Source: Sphingomonadales bacterium
GTDB taxonomy: Bacteria; Pseudomonadota; Alphaproteobacteria; Sphingomonadales; Sphingomonadaceae
DNA: 56,077 nucleotides
Direction of reading: 5' to 3'
NCBI GenBank assembly: GCA_012032285.1
Contig: JAAURJ010000014.1
Coordinates: forward strand, 1 to 56,077
Positions 43,581-53,802 of the stretch are shown here, one piece after another; position 1 is the first letter of the stretch; each line of letters starts with the position of its first letter. The notes under the pieces were generated by a model, which was not told where the DNA came from, did not search any database, and worked only from the letters and a program-made list of their open reading frames with translations. Made by a program: the position numbers and the translations under genes.

Positions 43581-46500
43581 ATGACCAATGCCCTTGCCGC
43601 CGCCCGCTCGTCCATTCGCCCGCTACACCATATGGCGGAAGCACAAATACTTGCCCCCCTTGTGGTTGCGGCAAAGGTAGATGCGGGTCAGCGCGGCGCG
43701 ATTGCCGAAACAGCGCGGCGTTTGATTGCCGAGTTGCGCCGCGCCCAGTCCGATGGCTGGGTGAACCAGTTCTTGCAGGAATACCGGTTGGGCAGCGAAG
43801 AGGGCACTGCGCTCCTTTCGTTAGCAGAGGCTTTTTTGCGGGTGCCCGATCCCGACACAGCAGATATGTTGATCAGCGACAAGCTGACCGGAGCCAACTG
43901 GCGCTCACATAAGGGCAAGTCGGCAAGCTTGTTGGTCAACAGTGCGACCTGGGGTCTTGTGCTGGGCAAAGCGATGCTTGGCGATGCTGAAGGCAGTACG
44001 CTTAAACGCTTGATTGCGAAAAGCGGGGAGCCATTTGTGCGTCAAGCTGTGGGTGCGGCCATGCAGCTTATGGGGCAGGTGTTCGTCATGGGCCGCACCA
44101 TTGACGAAGCGATGAACCGGATGGAAACGCGCGGGAATAAAGGCTTCACCGCCAGCTTCGATATGCTGGGTGAGGCGCGCGGACCTATGAAGATGCGCAG
44201 CGCTATTATGACAGCTATGCCGCCGCGATCACAGCAGTGGGGGCAAAGGCCGACCGGGGACATAGCATTTCGGTGAAGCTGTCTGCTCTTCATCCGCGCT
44301 ATGAAACCGCACAGGCGGGCAAATGCGTGGGCGAACTTGCCGAAATGCTGACGGTGCTGGCGCGTCTGGCGGCGGAAAATGACGTGCAGTTGACCGTCGA
44401 TGCCGAAGAGGCGGCGCGGCTGGAAATGAGCCTTGATATTATCGAGGCTGTGGCTCGCGATTCGAATCTGTCGGGATGGGACGGGTTTGGCATGGCGGTT
44501 CAGGCCTATTCCAAACGCGCCCGCGCCGTGCTGGGATGGGCCGATGCGCTGGGCGCTGCGACGGGCCGGTCGGTGAAGGTGCGGCTGGTGAAAGGTGCCT
44601 ATTGGGATACAGAAATTAAATACGCGCAGGAACGCGGGCTTTCTGGTTACCCGTTATTCACCCGCAAGGCGGCGACCGATGTGTCCTATCTGGCCTGTGT
44701 CAAAGATATGTTGGCGGCGCAGCATATCTTCCCTGCCTTTGCCACGCATAATGCGCTCACCGTGGCGACGATCATCGAATGGGCGGGTAAGCAGCGCGAT
44801 TTCGAATTCCAAAGGTTGCACGGCATGGGAGAGGGGCTTTATGAAGGGCTGGTGCACAATGACGGCTATTTATGCCGCACCTATGCGCCGGTGGGCGGGC
44901 ATAGCGATTTGCTCGCCTATCTGGTCCGCCGCCTGCTGGAAAATGGTGCCAATAGCAGCTTTGTGCATCAGCTTTCCGACCATGAAACGGATGAAGCCGA
45001 ATTGCTTGCCGATCCGGTAGAGAAAGTCATGGCTGTAGGCGGCACGCCGCATCCGGCCATTGGCCTGCCTTCGGCATTGTTTGCACCGGAAAGGCTGAAT
45101 AGCAGCGGCCTCGACCTTGATGATGCGCAGATATTGGCGGAAACGGGGCGGGCGGTGGTGCAGCCGGTATCGGGCGTGCCGTGCGCGAATAGCGTATCCG
45201 ATGTCGAACCGGCGGTAACATCCGCGCTGAATGCCTTTCCCCAATGGTTTGCGACCGATGTGGAAGAAAGGGCCTTGTGCCTCGAACGGCTTGCTGATCT
45301 GCTGGAGGAGAAACGCGATACCCTTATGGCGATTGCGGTGCAGGAGGCAAAGAAGACGATCCCCGATGCGCTTGGCGAAGTTCGCGAAGCAGTGGATTTC
45401 TGCCGCTATTATGCGGCGCGGGCGCGGACCGATTTGGCCCCCATGGAATTGCCTGGGCCTACCGGTGAACGCAATGTTCTGCGCCATGAGGGGCGGGGCG
45501 TGTGGGCGGCTATTGCGCCGTGGAATTTCCCGCTGGCGATATTTTTGGGCCAAATAGCCGCCGCGCTTGTCACCGGCAATACGGTGGTGGCAAAGCCCGC
45601 CCCGCAAACGCCGCTTATCGCGCAAATGGCGGTCGCGTTGGCGCATCAGGCGGGCATTCCAAAAGCCGCCTTGCAACTGGTTATGGGCGGCGCAGATATT
45701 GGCGCGGCGCTGACCGGTGATTTGCGAATTGCAGGCGTAGTGTTCACAGGGTCCGTGCCCGCATCCAAAGCGATTGCCCGCAATCTGCTTGCCGACGATA
45801 ACCGCCCGTTGGTGCCGTTAATCGCGGAAACCGGGGGGATTAACGCAATGATCGTCGATAGCACCGCTTTGCCTGAACAGGTGGTGCGCGACATCGTGAT
45901 TTCCGGATTCCAATCCGCAGGGCAGCGTTGCTCCGCGCTGCGTTTGTTGCTGTTGCAAGAGGAGATTGCCGACAATATCCTGCATATGCTGGGCGGCGCG
46001 ATGGCGGCGCTCCAAATCGGTGATCCGTCTGATCCCGCCACCGATATTGGCCCAGTGATTGATCAGGCAGCCTATGACCGGCTGATGTCTTACCGCACGC
46101 TGGTGGAGGGACGCATTGTCCATAGCGTGGATGTGCCGGACGATGGCCTTTATGTCCCGCCCACAGTGATCAGGCTGGACGATATTAACGATTTACAGGC
46201 CGAACATTTTGGCCCCTTCATCCATGTCGTAACCTGGCGGCGGGGGCAGTTGGAGGCGACGGTAAAGGCGATCAATGATAAAGGCTTTGGCCTCACCATG
46301 GGTTTGCACAGCCGCATTGCCCGCGTCGCCGAGCTGGTCGAGGACCGGGCGCGGGTGGGCAATCTTTACATCAACCGGTCGATGATCGGGGCGGTGGTGG
46401 GCAGTCAGCCCTTTGGCGGCGAAAGCCTGTCGGGTACCGGACCCAAAGCGGGCGGGCCGCATTATCTGTACCGCTTTTGCGCCGAGCGCACGACCACCAT

Positions 46501-46591
46501 CGACACAACCAGCGCGGGCGGCAATGCGTCCCTGCTATCGCTGGAGGAAGAAATTACCCTGCGCGGACATGAGGTGCAGGTGGAGTTTTAG
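43581..46591 (+). CDS. putA: Bifunctional proline dehydrogenase / P5C dehydrogenase (one frameshift)
   Basis: The protein of about 1,003 residues oxidises proline to glutamate. The FAD-dependent ProDH barrel spans about 130-430 (RLVKGAYWDTEIKYA, FTRKAATDVSYL, RLHGMGEGLYE), and the aldehyde dehydrogenase domain about 500-960 (AETGGINAMIV, SAGQRCSALRLLLL with the catalytic Cys). A ribbon-helix-helix DNA-binding domain is not evident at the N-terminus. The frame breaks at 44174-44175; GGG instead of GG restores DMLGEGARTYEDAQRYY. Loss of function is unlikely because both domains are intact. Confidence 0.94.
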
Positions 46592-46634
46592 GGTCAGGAC
46601 ATCTCGTCATGGCGAGCAAAGTCATCACGCTGCT

Positions 46635-46652
46635 AAGTTTACAAAGTTTACA
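46635..46652. repeat. Tandem duplication of AAGTTTACA
   Basis: Two perfect adjacent copies of the 9-base unit lie 44 bases after putA, in the 131-base gap 46592-46722, which otherwise shows no gene. Confidence 0.5.
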
Positions 46653-46722
46653 CCAAGGAAGCCTTTTTTTCCGCCATTCCGGCTCAGAATTGTAGGATAA
46701 ATCCAACAGCGGCGCTGTGCAA

Positions 46723-46932
46723 TCAGTGCACCGTACCAAGCGTGGTTTGCGCCGACAGCATGATGATCAGCCGTTCAATCTGGCGCCAGCGGCAAAATTG
46801 GATATGATTGCCGATATTGCGGCTCGCCTCTGCCCGTTCGGCGGCTTCCAATCCCGCGTGAAGGCCATAATCAGCGATTAAGGCCTGCGCCTCGGCCACA
46901 TCATTAGGCCTGACATAAAGTGGCAGATACAT
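46723..46932 (-). CDS. Small conserved protein of unknown function
   Basis: The 69-residue protein has no signal or membrane segment. The block RNIGNHIQFCRWRQIERLI is, to my recollection, conserved among sphingomonads, and the ending GTVH as well. Its cluster of His, Cys, Trp and Arg could form a small binding surface. Codon use resembles neighbours. It lies opposite and downstream of putA. Confidence 0.65.
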   Translation of the reverse strand: MYLPLYVRPNDVAEAQALIADYGLHAGLEAAERAEASRNIGNHIQFCRWRQIERLIIMLSAQTTLGTVH

Positions 46933-47148
46933 GAACGGGTTTGCGACCTTTTATTATTCCGGTGGTGCAGACAGCGCCGGGGTGCGGCCTGCCTGCAAAG
47001 CCGATATGGCAGCAAGGCATGGATTAACCGTCAAGGCGCGTGGTTACCCCGGCATTTACTATTTGGTTCATCAACAAAAGCGGCCTTTTGCGTTGATGTA
47101 ATAATATTACACTTGCCAGTTTCGGGGCAATGGTGGCAAAGGGGAAGC

Positions 47149-47331
47149 ATGAACGAAATGAAACCAAAAGAAAATAAAAGGGCTGGCGGCATTTTTATCG
47201 CCGCCGGTCTTTTGGGCGGTGCGATTATCGGCATTGCCATGGGGCAGCCGTCCATTGGAATGGTTGTGGGACTTGCGGCGGGCACGCTGGCCGCGCTGCT
47301 TGTCTGGTTCTGGGATACAGCACGCAAATAA
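47149..47331 (+). CDS. Small membrane protein
   Basis: The 60-residue product has a charged start (MNEMKPKENKRAGG) and two membrane segments (about 15-33 and 38-56). AAAGGGGA before ATG 47149 is a strong ribosome-binding site. It precedes the sugar dehydrogenase gene by 11 bases and is probably cotranscribed. The upstream gap 46933-47148 holds no recognisable gene. Confidence 0.7.
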   Translation: MNEMKPKENKRAGGIFIAAGLLGGAIIGIAMGQPSIGMVVGLAAGTLAALLVWFWDTARK

Positions 47332-47342
47332 AGGCGAGACGC

Positions 47343-48668
47343 ATGGCACATCATTTCCGCAATATCTCCATCCTCTGCCTGATCGCTGCCGCAGGTGCTG
47401 GCTATTGGGCGACGCGGCCCGATATGGCGCAGGTTCCGATTAAGCAGCTTACTGGGCCGGACGTAAATCTTAAATCGGTTGAAACGCGCGTACAAAAAAT
47501 TCCGACGGTGAACATCGCCGATGTCAAACGCTGGTCCAAGGACGGCAAACCCAATGCAGCTGCGGGATTGAAAGTGGAAAGCTTTGCAGAAGGGCTGGAT
47601 CATCCGCGCAATATGTATGTTTTGCCCAATGGCGATATTTTGGTCGCAGAAGCGAATAAACAAGAAGGCAAGGGTGGCGGGTTAACAAACTGGGTCGCCG
47701 GGTGGCTGATGGATAAAGCGGGCGCGGGCGTGCCTTCTGCCGACCGGATCACTTTGCTGCGCGATGCAGACGATGATGGCAAGGCGGAGTTGAAAACCGT
47801 GTTTCTTAGCGGGCTGACATCGCCCTTTGGCATGGCGCTGGTTGATGGGCGGCTGTTCATCGCCAATACCACCGGCATCGTCGCGGTTCCGTATAAGGAT
47901 GGCGATACAAAAATCACTGAAAAGCCCGCAAATATCCTCAATTTGAATGCCAAAGCGCCCAATATGCATTGGACGAAAAACCTGATCGCCAGCGCCGATG
48001 GCAAAACGCTCTATATTTCGGTTGGATCGAACAGCAATATTGGCGAAGGCGGGATGGACATTGAACGCGGGCGCGCGATGATTATCGAATTTGACCTGCA
48101 AACTCGCAAAGCAGCGCCTTGGGGCGTTGGCCTGCGCAATCCGGTGGGCTTGGATTTTGACGATAATGGGCAGCTTTGGACCGTCGTTAACGAACGCGAT
48201 ATGCTGGGTTCCGATATGGTGCCCGATTATCTGACCATGGTGCCCGAAGGATCGGATTTCGGCTGGCCCTGGCATTATTGGGGCGGTTACACCGATGAAC
48301 GAGTGGAGGATATACGCCCCGAACTGCGTCAATATGAACGGCGTCCCGATTACGGCCTTGGTCCGCACACCGCGCCGCTGGGCCTTGCTTTTTCCCGCGG
48401 AGCAAAGCTTGGTGACACATATGGATCGGGCGCATTCATCGCCCGCCACGGATCATGGAACCGCGTGCCCGCATCGGGTTATGACGTGATTTTTGTTCGG
48501 TTCCAAAACGGGCAGCCGGTGGAACAGCCCTTGCCTGTGCTGAACGGGTTTTTGGACAAGGATGGCAATGCGCAGGGCCGCCCGACTATGCTCGCCGTGG
48601 ATAAAACAGGCGGCCTTTTGGTTAGCGACGATGTCGGCAACCGGATATGGCGAGTGACAGCGGGTTAA
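47343..48668 (+). CDS. PQQ-dependent sugar dehydrogenase-like beta-propeller, exported
   Basis: The 441-residue protein has an N-terminal membrane or signal segment (about 7-23) and a six-bladed propeller of the soluble glucose/L-sorbosone dehydrogenase type. Typical pieces are LDHPRNMYVLPNGDILVAE, NMHWTKNLIASADGKTLYISVGSNSN, GLRNPVGLDF and FIARHGSWNR. It should oxidise a sugar in the periplasm if PQQ is available; no PQQ synthesis genes are in the window. AAGGCGAG precedes the ATG. Confidence 0.88.
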   Translation: MAHHFRNISILCLIAAAGAGYWATRPDMAQVPIKQLTGPDVNLKSVETRVQKIPTVNIADVKRWSKDGKPNAAAGLKVESFAEGLDHPRNMYVLPNGDILVAEANKQEGKGGGLTNWVAGWLMDKAGAGVPSADRITLLRDADDDGKAELKTVFLSGLTSPFGMALVDGRLFIANTTGIVAVPYKDGDTKITEKPANILNLNAKAPNMHWTKNLIASADGKTLYISVGSNSNIGEGGMDIERGRAMIIEFDLQTRKAAPWGVGLRNPVGLDFDDNGQLWTVVNERDMLGSDMVPDYLTMVPEGSDFGWPWHYWGGYTDERVEDIRPELRQYERRPDYGLGPHTAPLGLAFSRGAKLGDTYGSGAFIARHGSWNRVPASGYDVIFVRFQNGQPVEQPLPVLNGFLDKDGNAQGRPTMLAVDKTGGLLVSDDVGNRIWRVTAG

Positions 48669-48698
48669 ATCGCCCGCCGCCGTTCACGCTGCCCACCC

Positions 48699-48842
48699 TT
48701 CGACAGGCTCAGGCTGAGCGCTTTATAGACTATGGCCTTTGCAAGCCCTGCGCTCAGGCTGAGCGCTTCGTAAATTTACAGCTTTTGCATAACTTGCGCT
48801 CAGGCTGAGCTTGTCGAAGCCGGGTTTGGTGCTTGTCGAAGC
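48699..48842. repeat. Cluster of intergenic palindromic repeats (GCTCAGGCTGAGC family)
   Basis: Three copies of the palindromic core GCTCAGGCTGAGC lie in the 204-base gap between convergent genes. Copy 1 (48699-48720) is flanked on the left by TTCGACAG, copy 2 (48751-48770) is flanked by CGCTTCG, and copy 3 (48796-48819) is flanked on the right by TTGTCGAAG. A partial CTTGTCGAAGC follows (48832-48842). Copies 1 and 3 are in opposite orientation, so the block can fold into one long cruciform. Similar TTCGACA-GCTCAG elements are common between genes in sphingomonads. Confidence 0.8.
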
Positions 48843-48872
48843 TGGGTTTTGCAAAGCAACCAACGCTAAATC

Positions 48873-50612
48873 TCAACCCGCCAATTCCTGTGCGCTTAAC
48901 GCATAGAGCAAATCCGCGCCCGCCATCGCGCTGTTTTTGAGCGAAAGCGCCTCTGGCACCATGATGTCCAGATAATAGCGGCAGGTAACCGTTTTTGCCT
49001 TAAGGAAGGCATTGCCGGGATCTTTGGCCAGTGCGGCCTCTGCGGCTTGCAACTGCCGCGCCATCAACCATCCGCACGTCGCCACCGCCATCATGGTGGT
49101 AAAGGCATAGCTACCGCCCAGCCGGTCGTCGGTGGACGCGCTATTCAGCATCCAACCCGCAACCTCCGCACAAGCGCCGGCCAAGGCTTTTAGAGCCGCC
49201 GCATCGCCAGATTCTGCGCCAATCCGGGTTAGATGGTCCATCAATACCGATCCGCCGCCCATGCCCAACTTGCGCCCGACAAGGTCGGCGGCCTGTATGC
49301 CGTTTGTGCCTTCATAAATTTGCGCAATACGGGCGTCGCGGTAAAATTGCGCTGCGCCGGTTTCTTCGACATAGCCCATGCCGCCATGCACCTGTATGCC
49401 CAGCGAAGCGATCTCGCTGCCCATGTCTGTGCCGTATAGCTTTGCCAGCGGCGTCATCAAATCGGCCATTTCGCGTGCACCCTCGATGCCGAGCGCGGCA
49501 CGGTCCACTTGGCCAGCGGCATAATAAAGCAGCGCCCGGATCGCCTGTGTTCCGGCCTTCATACGCAGCAGCATCCGGCGGACATCGGGATGGTCGATAA
49601 TCGCCACCGGATCACGGCTGTCCCCGCCCGCACGGGCCGATTGCGTGCGTTCCTGCGCAAACCAGATCGCCTTTTGGGTCGCCGCTTCGCCAATTTGCAC
49701 GCCTTGCAGGCCGACATTGATCCGTGCATTGTTCATCATTGTGAACATCGCCCGCATCCCGCCAAATTCCGGCCCGATCAGCTCGCCTATACATTCGCCT
49801 TCCTCTCCATAGGCTAGAACGCAGGTCGGTGAAGCATTGATACCCATTTTATGTTCGATCGAAACGACTTTAATATCATTTTGTTTGCCAAGGCTGCCAT
49901 CGGCTGCGACCTGATATTTGGGGACGAGGAACAGCGATATGCCCTTTGTCCCTGCGGGGGCATCGGGAGTGCGGGCCAGCACCAGATGGACGATATTGTC
50001 CGCCATATCATGATCGCCAAAGCTGATATAGATTTTCTGACCCTTAATCTGATATTGCCCGCCGCCAACTGGCGTTGCCGTGGCTTTTAATGCGCCGACA
50101 TCGCTGCCCGCTTGCGGTTCGGTCAGGTTCATTGTGCCGGTCCATTCGCCGGTGGACAATTTGGGCAGGAACAGCGCTTTTTGCGCGTCGCTGCCATGAT
50201 GATAGATGGATTCAATCGACCCCACCGATAATATCGGGCACAGCGCAAAGGCCATATTGGCCGCGCCAAGGCTGTCGAGTGCCATCAGCGCGAGCGAGAA
50301 AGGCAGGCCCTGTCCGCCAAATTCCGACGGGGCATTGATCGAACCCCAGCCATTGGCGACATAATTTTTATATGCGGCGACATAGCCGTCCGGCATTACC
50401 ACCGTGCCGTCCTTGATACGCGCGCCCACCGTATCCCCGATCCGGTTCAGCGGGGCAAATTCATTGGCGGCAAATTCGCCGACGCCTTCGACAATGGCTT
50501 GCACCATATCGGGCGTGGCATCGGCAAAGCGTTCGTGCGCGGCCAATTCCTCAATCGCGGTAATGTGGTTCAAAACAAATATTTGTTCGGTTGTCGGCGG
50601 CGTGAAGCTCAT
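48873..50612 (-). CDS. Acyl-CoA dehydrogenase, long C-terminal form
   Basis: The 579-residue flavoprotein has the acyl-CoA dehydrogenase signatures NLTEPQAGSDVGALK and QVHGGMGYVEETGAAQFYRDARI, and the catalytic glutamate in QIYEGTNGIQ. The extra C-terminal domain (about 470-579) fits the FadE5/DmdC-like group that oxidises longer or 3-methylthio acyl-CoAs. An AGGA motif lies ten bases before the ATG. It is divergent from tsaC with a 51-base gap. Confidence 0.93.
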   Translation of the reverse strand: MSFTPPTTEQIFVLNHITAIEELAAHERFADATPDMVQAIVEGVGEFAANEFAPLNRIGDTVGARIKDGTVVMPDGYVAAYKNYVANGWGSINAPSEFGGQGLPFSLALMALDSLGAANMAFALCPILSVGSIESIYHHGSDAQKALFLPKLSTGEWTGTMNLTEPQAGSDVGALKATATPVGGGQYQIKGQKIYISFGDHDMADNIVHLVLARTPDAPAGTKGISLFLVPKYQVAADGSLGKQNDIKVVSIEHKMGINASPTCVLAYGEEGECIGELIGPEFGGMRAMFTMMNNARINVGLQGVQIGEAATQKAIWFAQERTQSARAGGDSRDPVAIIDHPDVRRMLLRMKAGTQAIRALLYYAAGQVDRAALGIEGAREMADLMTPLAKLYGTDMGSEIASLGIQVHGGMGYVEETGAAQFYRDARIAQIYEGTNGIQAADLVGRKLGMGGGSVLMDHLTRIGAESGDAAALKALAGACAEVAGWMLNSASTDDRLGGSYAFTTMMAVATCGWLMARQLQAAEAALAKDPGNAFLKAKTVTCRYYLDIMVPEALSLKNSAMAGADLLYALSAQELAG

Positions 50613-50663
50613 GAATGAAAATTTTCCTGCATTGAAATTATTTGGGCGTTATAGCCTGATCCT

Positions 50664-51620
50664 ATGCCAACCCCAAACACCTTAGGGAATAGCGGGATTT
50701 TTCCTGTAAGCGATTCGGTCATTGCCGCCGCATCGGCGCGGCTGCGCGGTGGCGGTATTGTCGCGGTGCCCACCGAAACCGTTTACGGACTGGCCGCCGA
50801 TGCAAGCAATGCGCAGGCTGTCGCGGCAATTTACCGCACAAAGGGCCGTCCCGATTTCAACCCGCTAATTGTTCATGTTGCGGACCGGGCGGCGGCGGCA
50901 AAGCTCGCATTATTGGATGACCGGGCCAATGCGCTCGCAGACGCTTTTTGGCCGGGGCCGCTGACGCTTGTTTTGCCGCTTGTTACAGGGGCGCGGGTTG
51001 CGGCGGCGGTGACCGCCGGGCTTCCCACCATTGCACTGCGCTGTCCCGCGCATCCGGCGATGCGGCAATTACTGGACAGCTGCGGCCTGAACCTTGCCGC
51101 ACCATCCGCCAATCGCAGCGGCGGGATCAGCCCGACCCGCGCATCCCATGTCGCCCGCAGCCTGGGCGAAGCTGCGCCGATGATATTGGACGGCGGGCCG
51201 TGTAGCGCGGGGCTTGAATCCACCATCATCGCGCTGCGCCTCGATGGCTGGCAAATGCTGCGCCATGGCCCGGTCACTGCCGTGGATGCAGAGGCGGTAT
51301 TGGGGCAGCCGCCCATGCCTGTCACCAGCGCCCGGATCGAAGCGCCGGGACAGTTGGCCAGCCATTATGCGCCGTCCAAACCGCTGCGGCTAAACGCGCT
51401 GAATGCTGCAGCGGATGAGTGGTTTATCGGTTTTGGCGATATTGTTGGCGATGACAGTTTATCGCTCAAAGGCGATTTGGCGCAGGCGGCGGCGCGGCTT
51501 TTTGATGCGCTGCATATCGCCGATGCGACGGACCGGGCGCGGATAGCGGTTGCGCCAATCCCGCAGACCGGCATCGGCCTTGCAATTCACGACCGGTTAA
51601 ACCGCGCTGCATCAGGGTGA
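50664..51620 (+). CDS. tsaC: L-threonylcarbamoyladenylate synthase (Sua5 type)
   Basis: The 318-residue protein makes the activated intermediate for the t6A37 modification of ANN-decoding tRNAs. The YrdC domain has PTETVYGLAADA, the KxR site TKGRPDFNPL and the SANRSG loop; a linker (APGQLASHYAP) leads to a C-terminal Sua5 domain. That length separates it from short TsaC proteins. Confidence 0.94.
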   Translation: MPTPNTLGNSGIFPVSDSVIAAASARLRGGGIVAVPTETVYGLAADASNAQAVAAIYRTKGRPDFNPLIVHVADRAAAAKLALLDDRANALADAFWPGPLTLVLPLVTGARVAAAVTAGLPTIALRCPAHPAMRQLLDSCGLNLAAPSANRSGGISPTRASHVARSLGEAAPMILDGGPCSAGLESTIIALRLDGWQMLRHGPVTAVDAEAVLGQPPMPVTSARIEAPGQLASHYAPSKPLRLNALNAAADEWFIGFGDIVGDDSLSLKGDLAQAAARLFDALHIADATDRARIAVAPIPQTGIGLAIHDRLNRAASG

Positions 51621-51625
51621 TTGCG

Positions 51626-52623
51626 ATGCTGCGTTTTGCTTTACTGTTCACGGCCCTGTTCATGGCTTTTTCTCCTGCTAGGGCGCAAGCGGCTCCGAAA
51701 GAGGCCGATATAGAGGCTTATCGCGCCCTTGTTGCACTCGACCAAGGATGATTACGGCCGGTTACCGCTTGGCAAAGGCCAATGCACCCTTTTGTAAAAA
51801 CAAATGGCGCAATCCCGGATGGGTGCTGCATAGCTATCAACAATATCCGGACCGGGACACGGCGAGGGCGGCCTTTGACTTTCCCCTGCCTGTGGCGATT
51901 GCCGCGCTGGTAGAGGGCGGCCCGGCGGATCAGGCCGGTCTGCGCACTGGAGAAAGCTTCTCCGATTTGCCCGGTGGTATCTGGTGGGGGGCTGATCCGG
52001 TCAGGCATAAGCCGAGTTTTGCATTAGTTGACATCGTTAACATACGGGTCAATGCCTTGTTTGATGGCGGGCAGGCGGTCGGTTTGCTGGTGCGCGGCAA
52101 ACCGGGTGAGGCGGAGCGCCGGGTTACGATCGAACCGCCCGCCATCTGCGCCTCATATTTCATTATTTCCTCCAATGGTCAGGACGATGCAGGGGCAGAC
52201 GGGCAATATGTGCGGGTCAGCGCGGCGCTGGCGCAATATACGCCCGATGCCGATGAATTTGCCGCTATTGTCGCGCATGAATTGGCGCATAACATATTGG
52301 AACACCGCAAAAGGTTGGATGCGATGAATGTGCAGCGCGGCATCGGCCGGATGTTTGGCAAAAGCAAAAAAGCGTTTTTGCAAACTGAAATGGAGGCGGA
52401 TCAGCTGTCGGTTTGGCTTATGGTCAATGCGGGCTATGATCCGGCGGCGGCGGTGCGTTTTTGGCAAAGGCGCGGGCCGGATAAGGACAAGGGGCTATTC
52501 AGCGACGGGACGCATATGGGGTGGCGGGACCGGATAAAAATCCTTCAGGCGGAAATTGAACATATCCAGACACTGAACCAAAACCGCCTGCCGCATGAAC
52601 CGCCATTATTGGCCAAAATGTAA
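51626..52623 (+). CDS. M48 family zinc metallopeptidase with PDZ-like segment (one frameshift)
   Basis: A signal peptide frame starts at ATG 51626 (MLRFALLFTALFMAFSPARAQ) and stops at 51749-51751; one missing base at about 51744-51747 joins it (EAYRALVALDQ) to the main frame that begins MITAGYRLA. The mature protein has a PDZ-like segment (ALVEGGPADQAGLRTGE) and the zinc motif VAHELAHNILEH with a downstream glutamate in TEMEADQLS. It should be a periplasmic peptidase of the BepA/LoiP type. It starts five bases after tsaC. Confidence 0.85.
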
Positions 52624-52723
52624 CAATTGCCGCAAAAATTGCTGATAAATTTCACTTCTTTGCTATCGGCTGTTTCAAAAGCTTTTTTCTCAAGCTACAG
52701 GGTTAATAGCGTTCGGAGGGGCC

Positions 52724-53802
52724 GTGTCTAAAATTATTTCACTTAAACTATATCTGACGCTGCTGATTTCGCCTGCGCTTTTGCTTACCGGGTGCGATGA
52801 TAAGAAAGAAGCGGCACCGGCCGCCGCAGCGCAAAGCGATGAAATATTTCCGGTGCAGGTTGCGCCGGTGCAGCCATCCAACTTCTGCGCACAATGGAAG
52901 CGGCCGGCACCGTTCGGCACCGGCGCGAAACGCCGCTGGGGTTTACAACGGCGGGCAAGGTTTCCTCTGTCCGTTATGATGTGGGTGATTATGTGAAGCG
53001 CGGAGCGTTGGTTGCGGCGCTCGACACCACCAATGTTACCGCCGATTTGAATGTTGCCCGCGCCGAACAGGACCGCGCCGATGCCGAATTTTCCCGCCTG
53101 ACACAGCTTTATAAGGATGGCTGGATCACCAAAGGCCGATATGAAGCCGCCGATGCCACGCGAAAATCCGCCGCTGCGCGTGTCGCACAGGCGGGTTTTG
53201 CCACCGGCACCTCGCGCATTTACGCGCCATCGAGCGGTGTTGTGCTGTCCCGTTTTGCCCAGCCGGGGCAGGTGATTGCGGCGGGCAGTCCGGCGATATT
53301 GATGGGGCAGGATAATGAAGGTTTTGTCTTCCGCGCCCCTGTGGTCAATGCGGACGCCGCAAAACTTCGTCCCGGAATGGCCGCGCAAATCAGTATTGAT
53401 GGGCTGGATGGGCCGCCAATAGAGGCGGTGATTGGCGAAATTGAGGGCCGCGCCGATGCCGCAACCGGCGCTTTCCTTATCCAATTCCGCCTGCCAGCCA
53501 AAGCAGGGGTCAGATCGGGGCAGATCGGAAAGGCAGTGATGAAGTTGCCCGCCATAGATGACGGCTCGCTGCAAATTCCGGCAAGCGCTTTGTTCGCGGT
53601 CCGCGCTGGTGAAGGGCTGGTCTATGTCGTCGACCCGAAACGCAACGTTGTAGAGACGCGCAATGTCGTCATTGGCACATTAACCGACGGCTTTGTCATG
53701 GTGAAAGGCGGCATAAAGCCTGGCGAAATGATTGTTGTTTCGGGCGGTGAAAAATTATCACGCGGTGCAAAAGTGCGGCCCGTCCGGACGGCTGAACCCT
53801 GA
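52724..53802 (+). CDS. RND efflux periplasmic adaptor, lipoprotein (one frameshift)
   Basis: The protein of about 359 residues is a membrane-fusion protein with lipobox LLTGC near residue 24, a barrel-sandwich (lipoyl-like) segment TTAGKVSSVRYDVGDYVKRGA, a short helical hairpin and a C-terminal beta domain (VYVVDPKRNVVETR). The frame breaks at 52883-52884; TTT in place of TT gives PSNFLRTMEAAGTVR and joins both halves. The start is GTG 52724 with CGGAGG upstream. Its stop overlaps the permease start (TGATG). The outer-membrane channel is not in the window. Confidence 0.9.

Noticed and set aside
47682-48449. A 255-residue minus-strand frame opposite the sugar dehydrogenase
   Set aside because: The plus strand has a clear propeller protein with a ribosome-binding site; the antisense frame has none.
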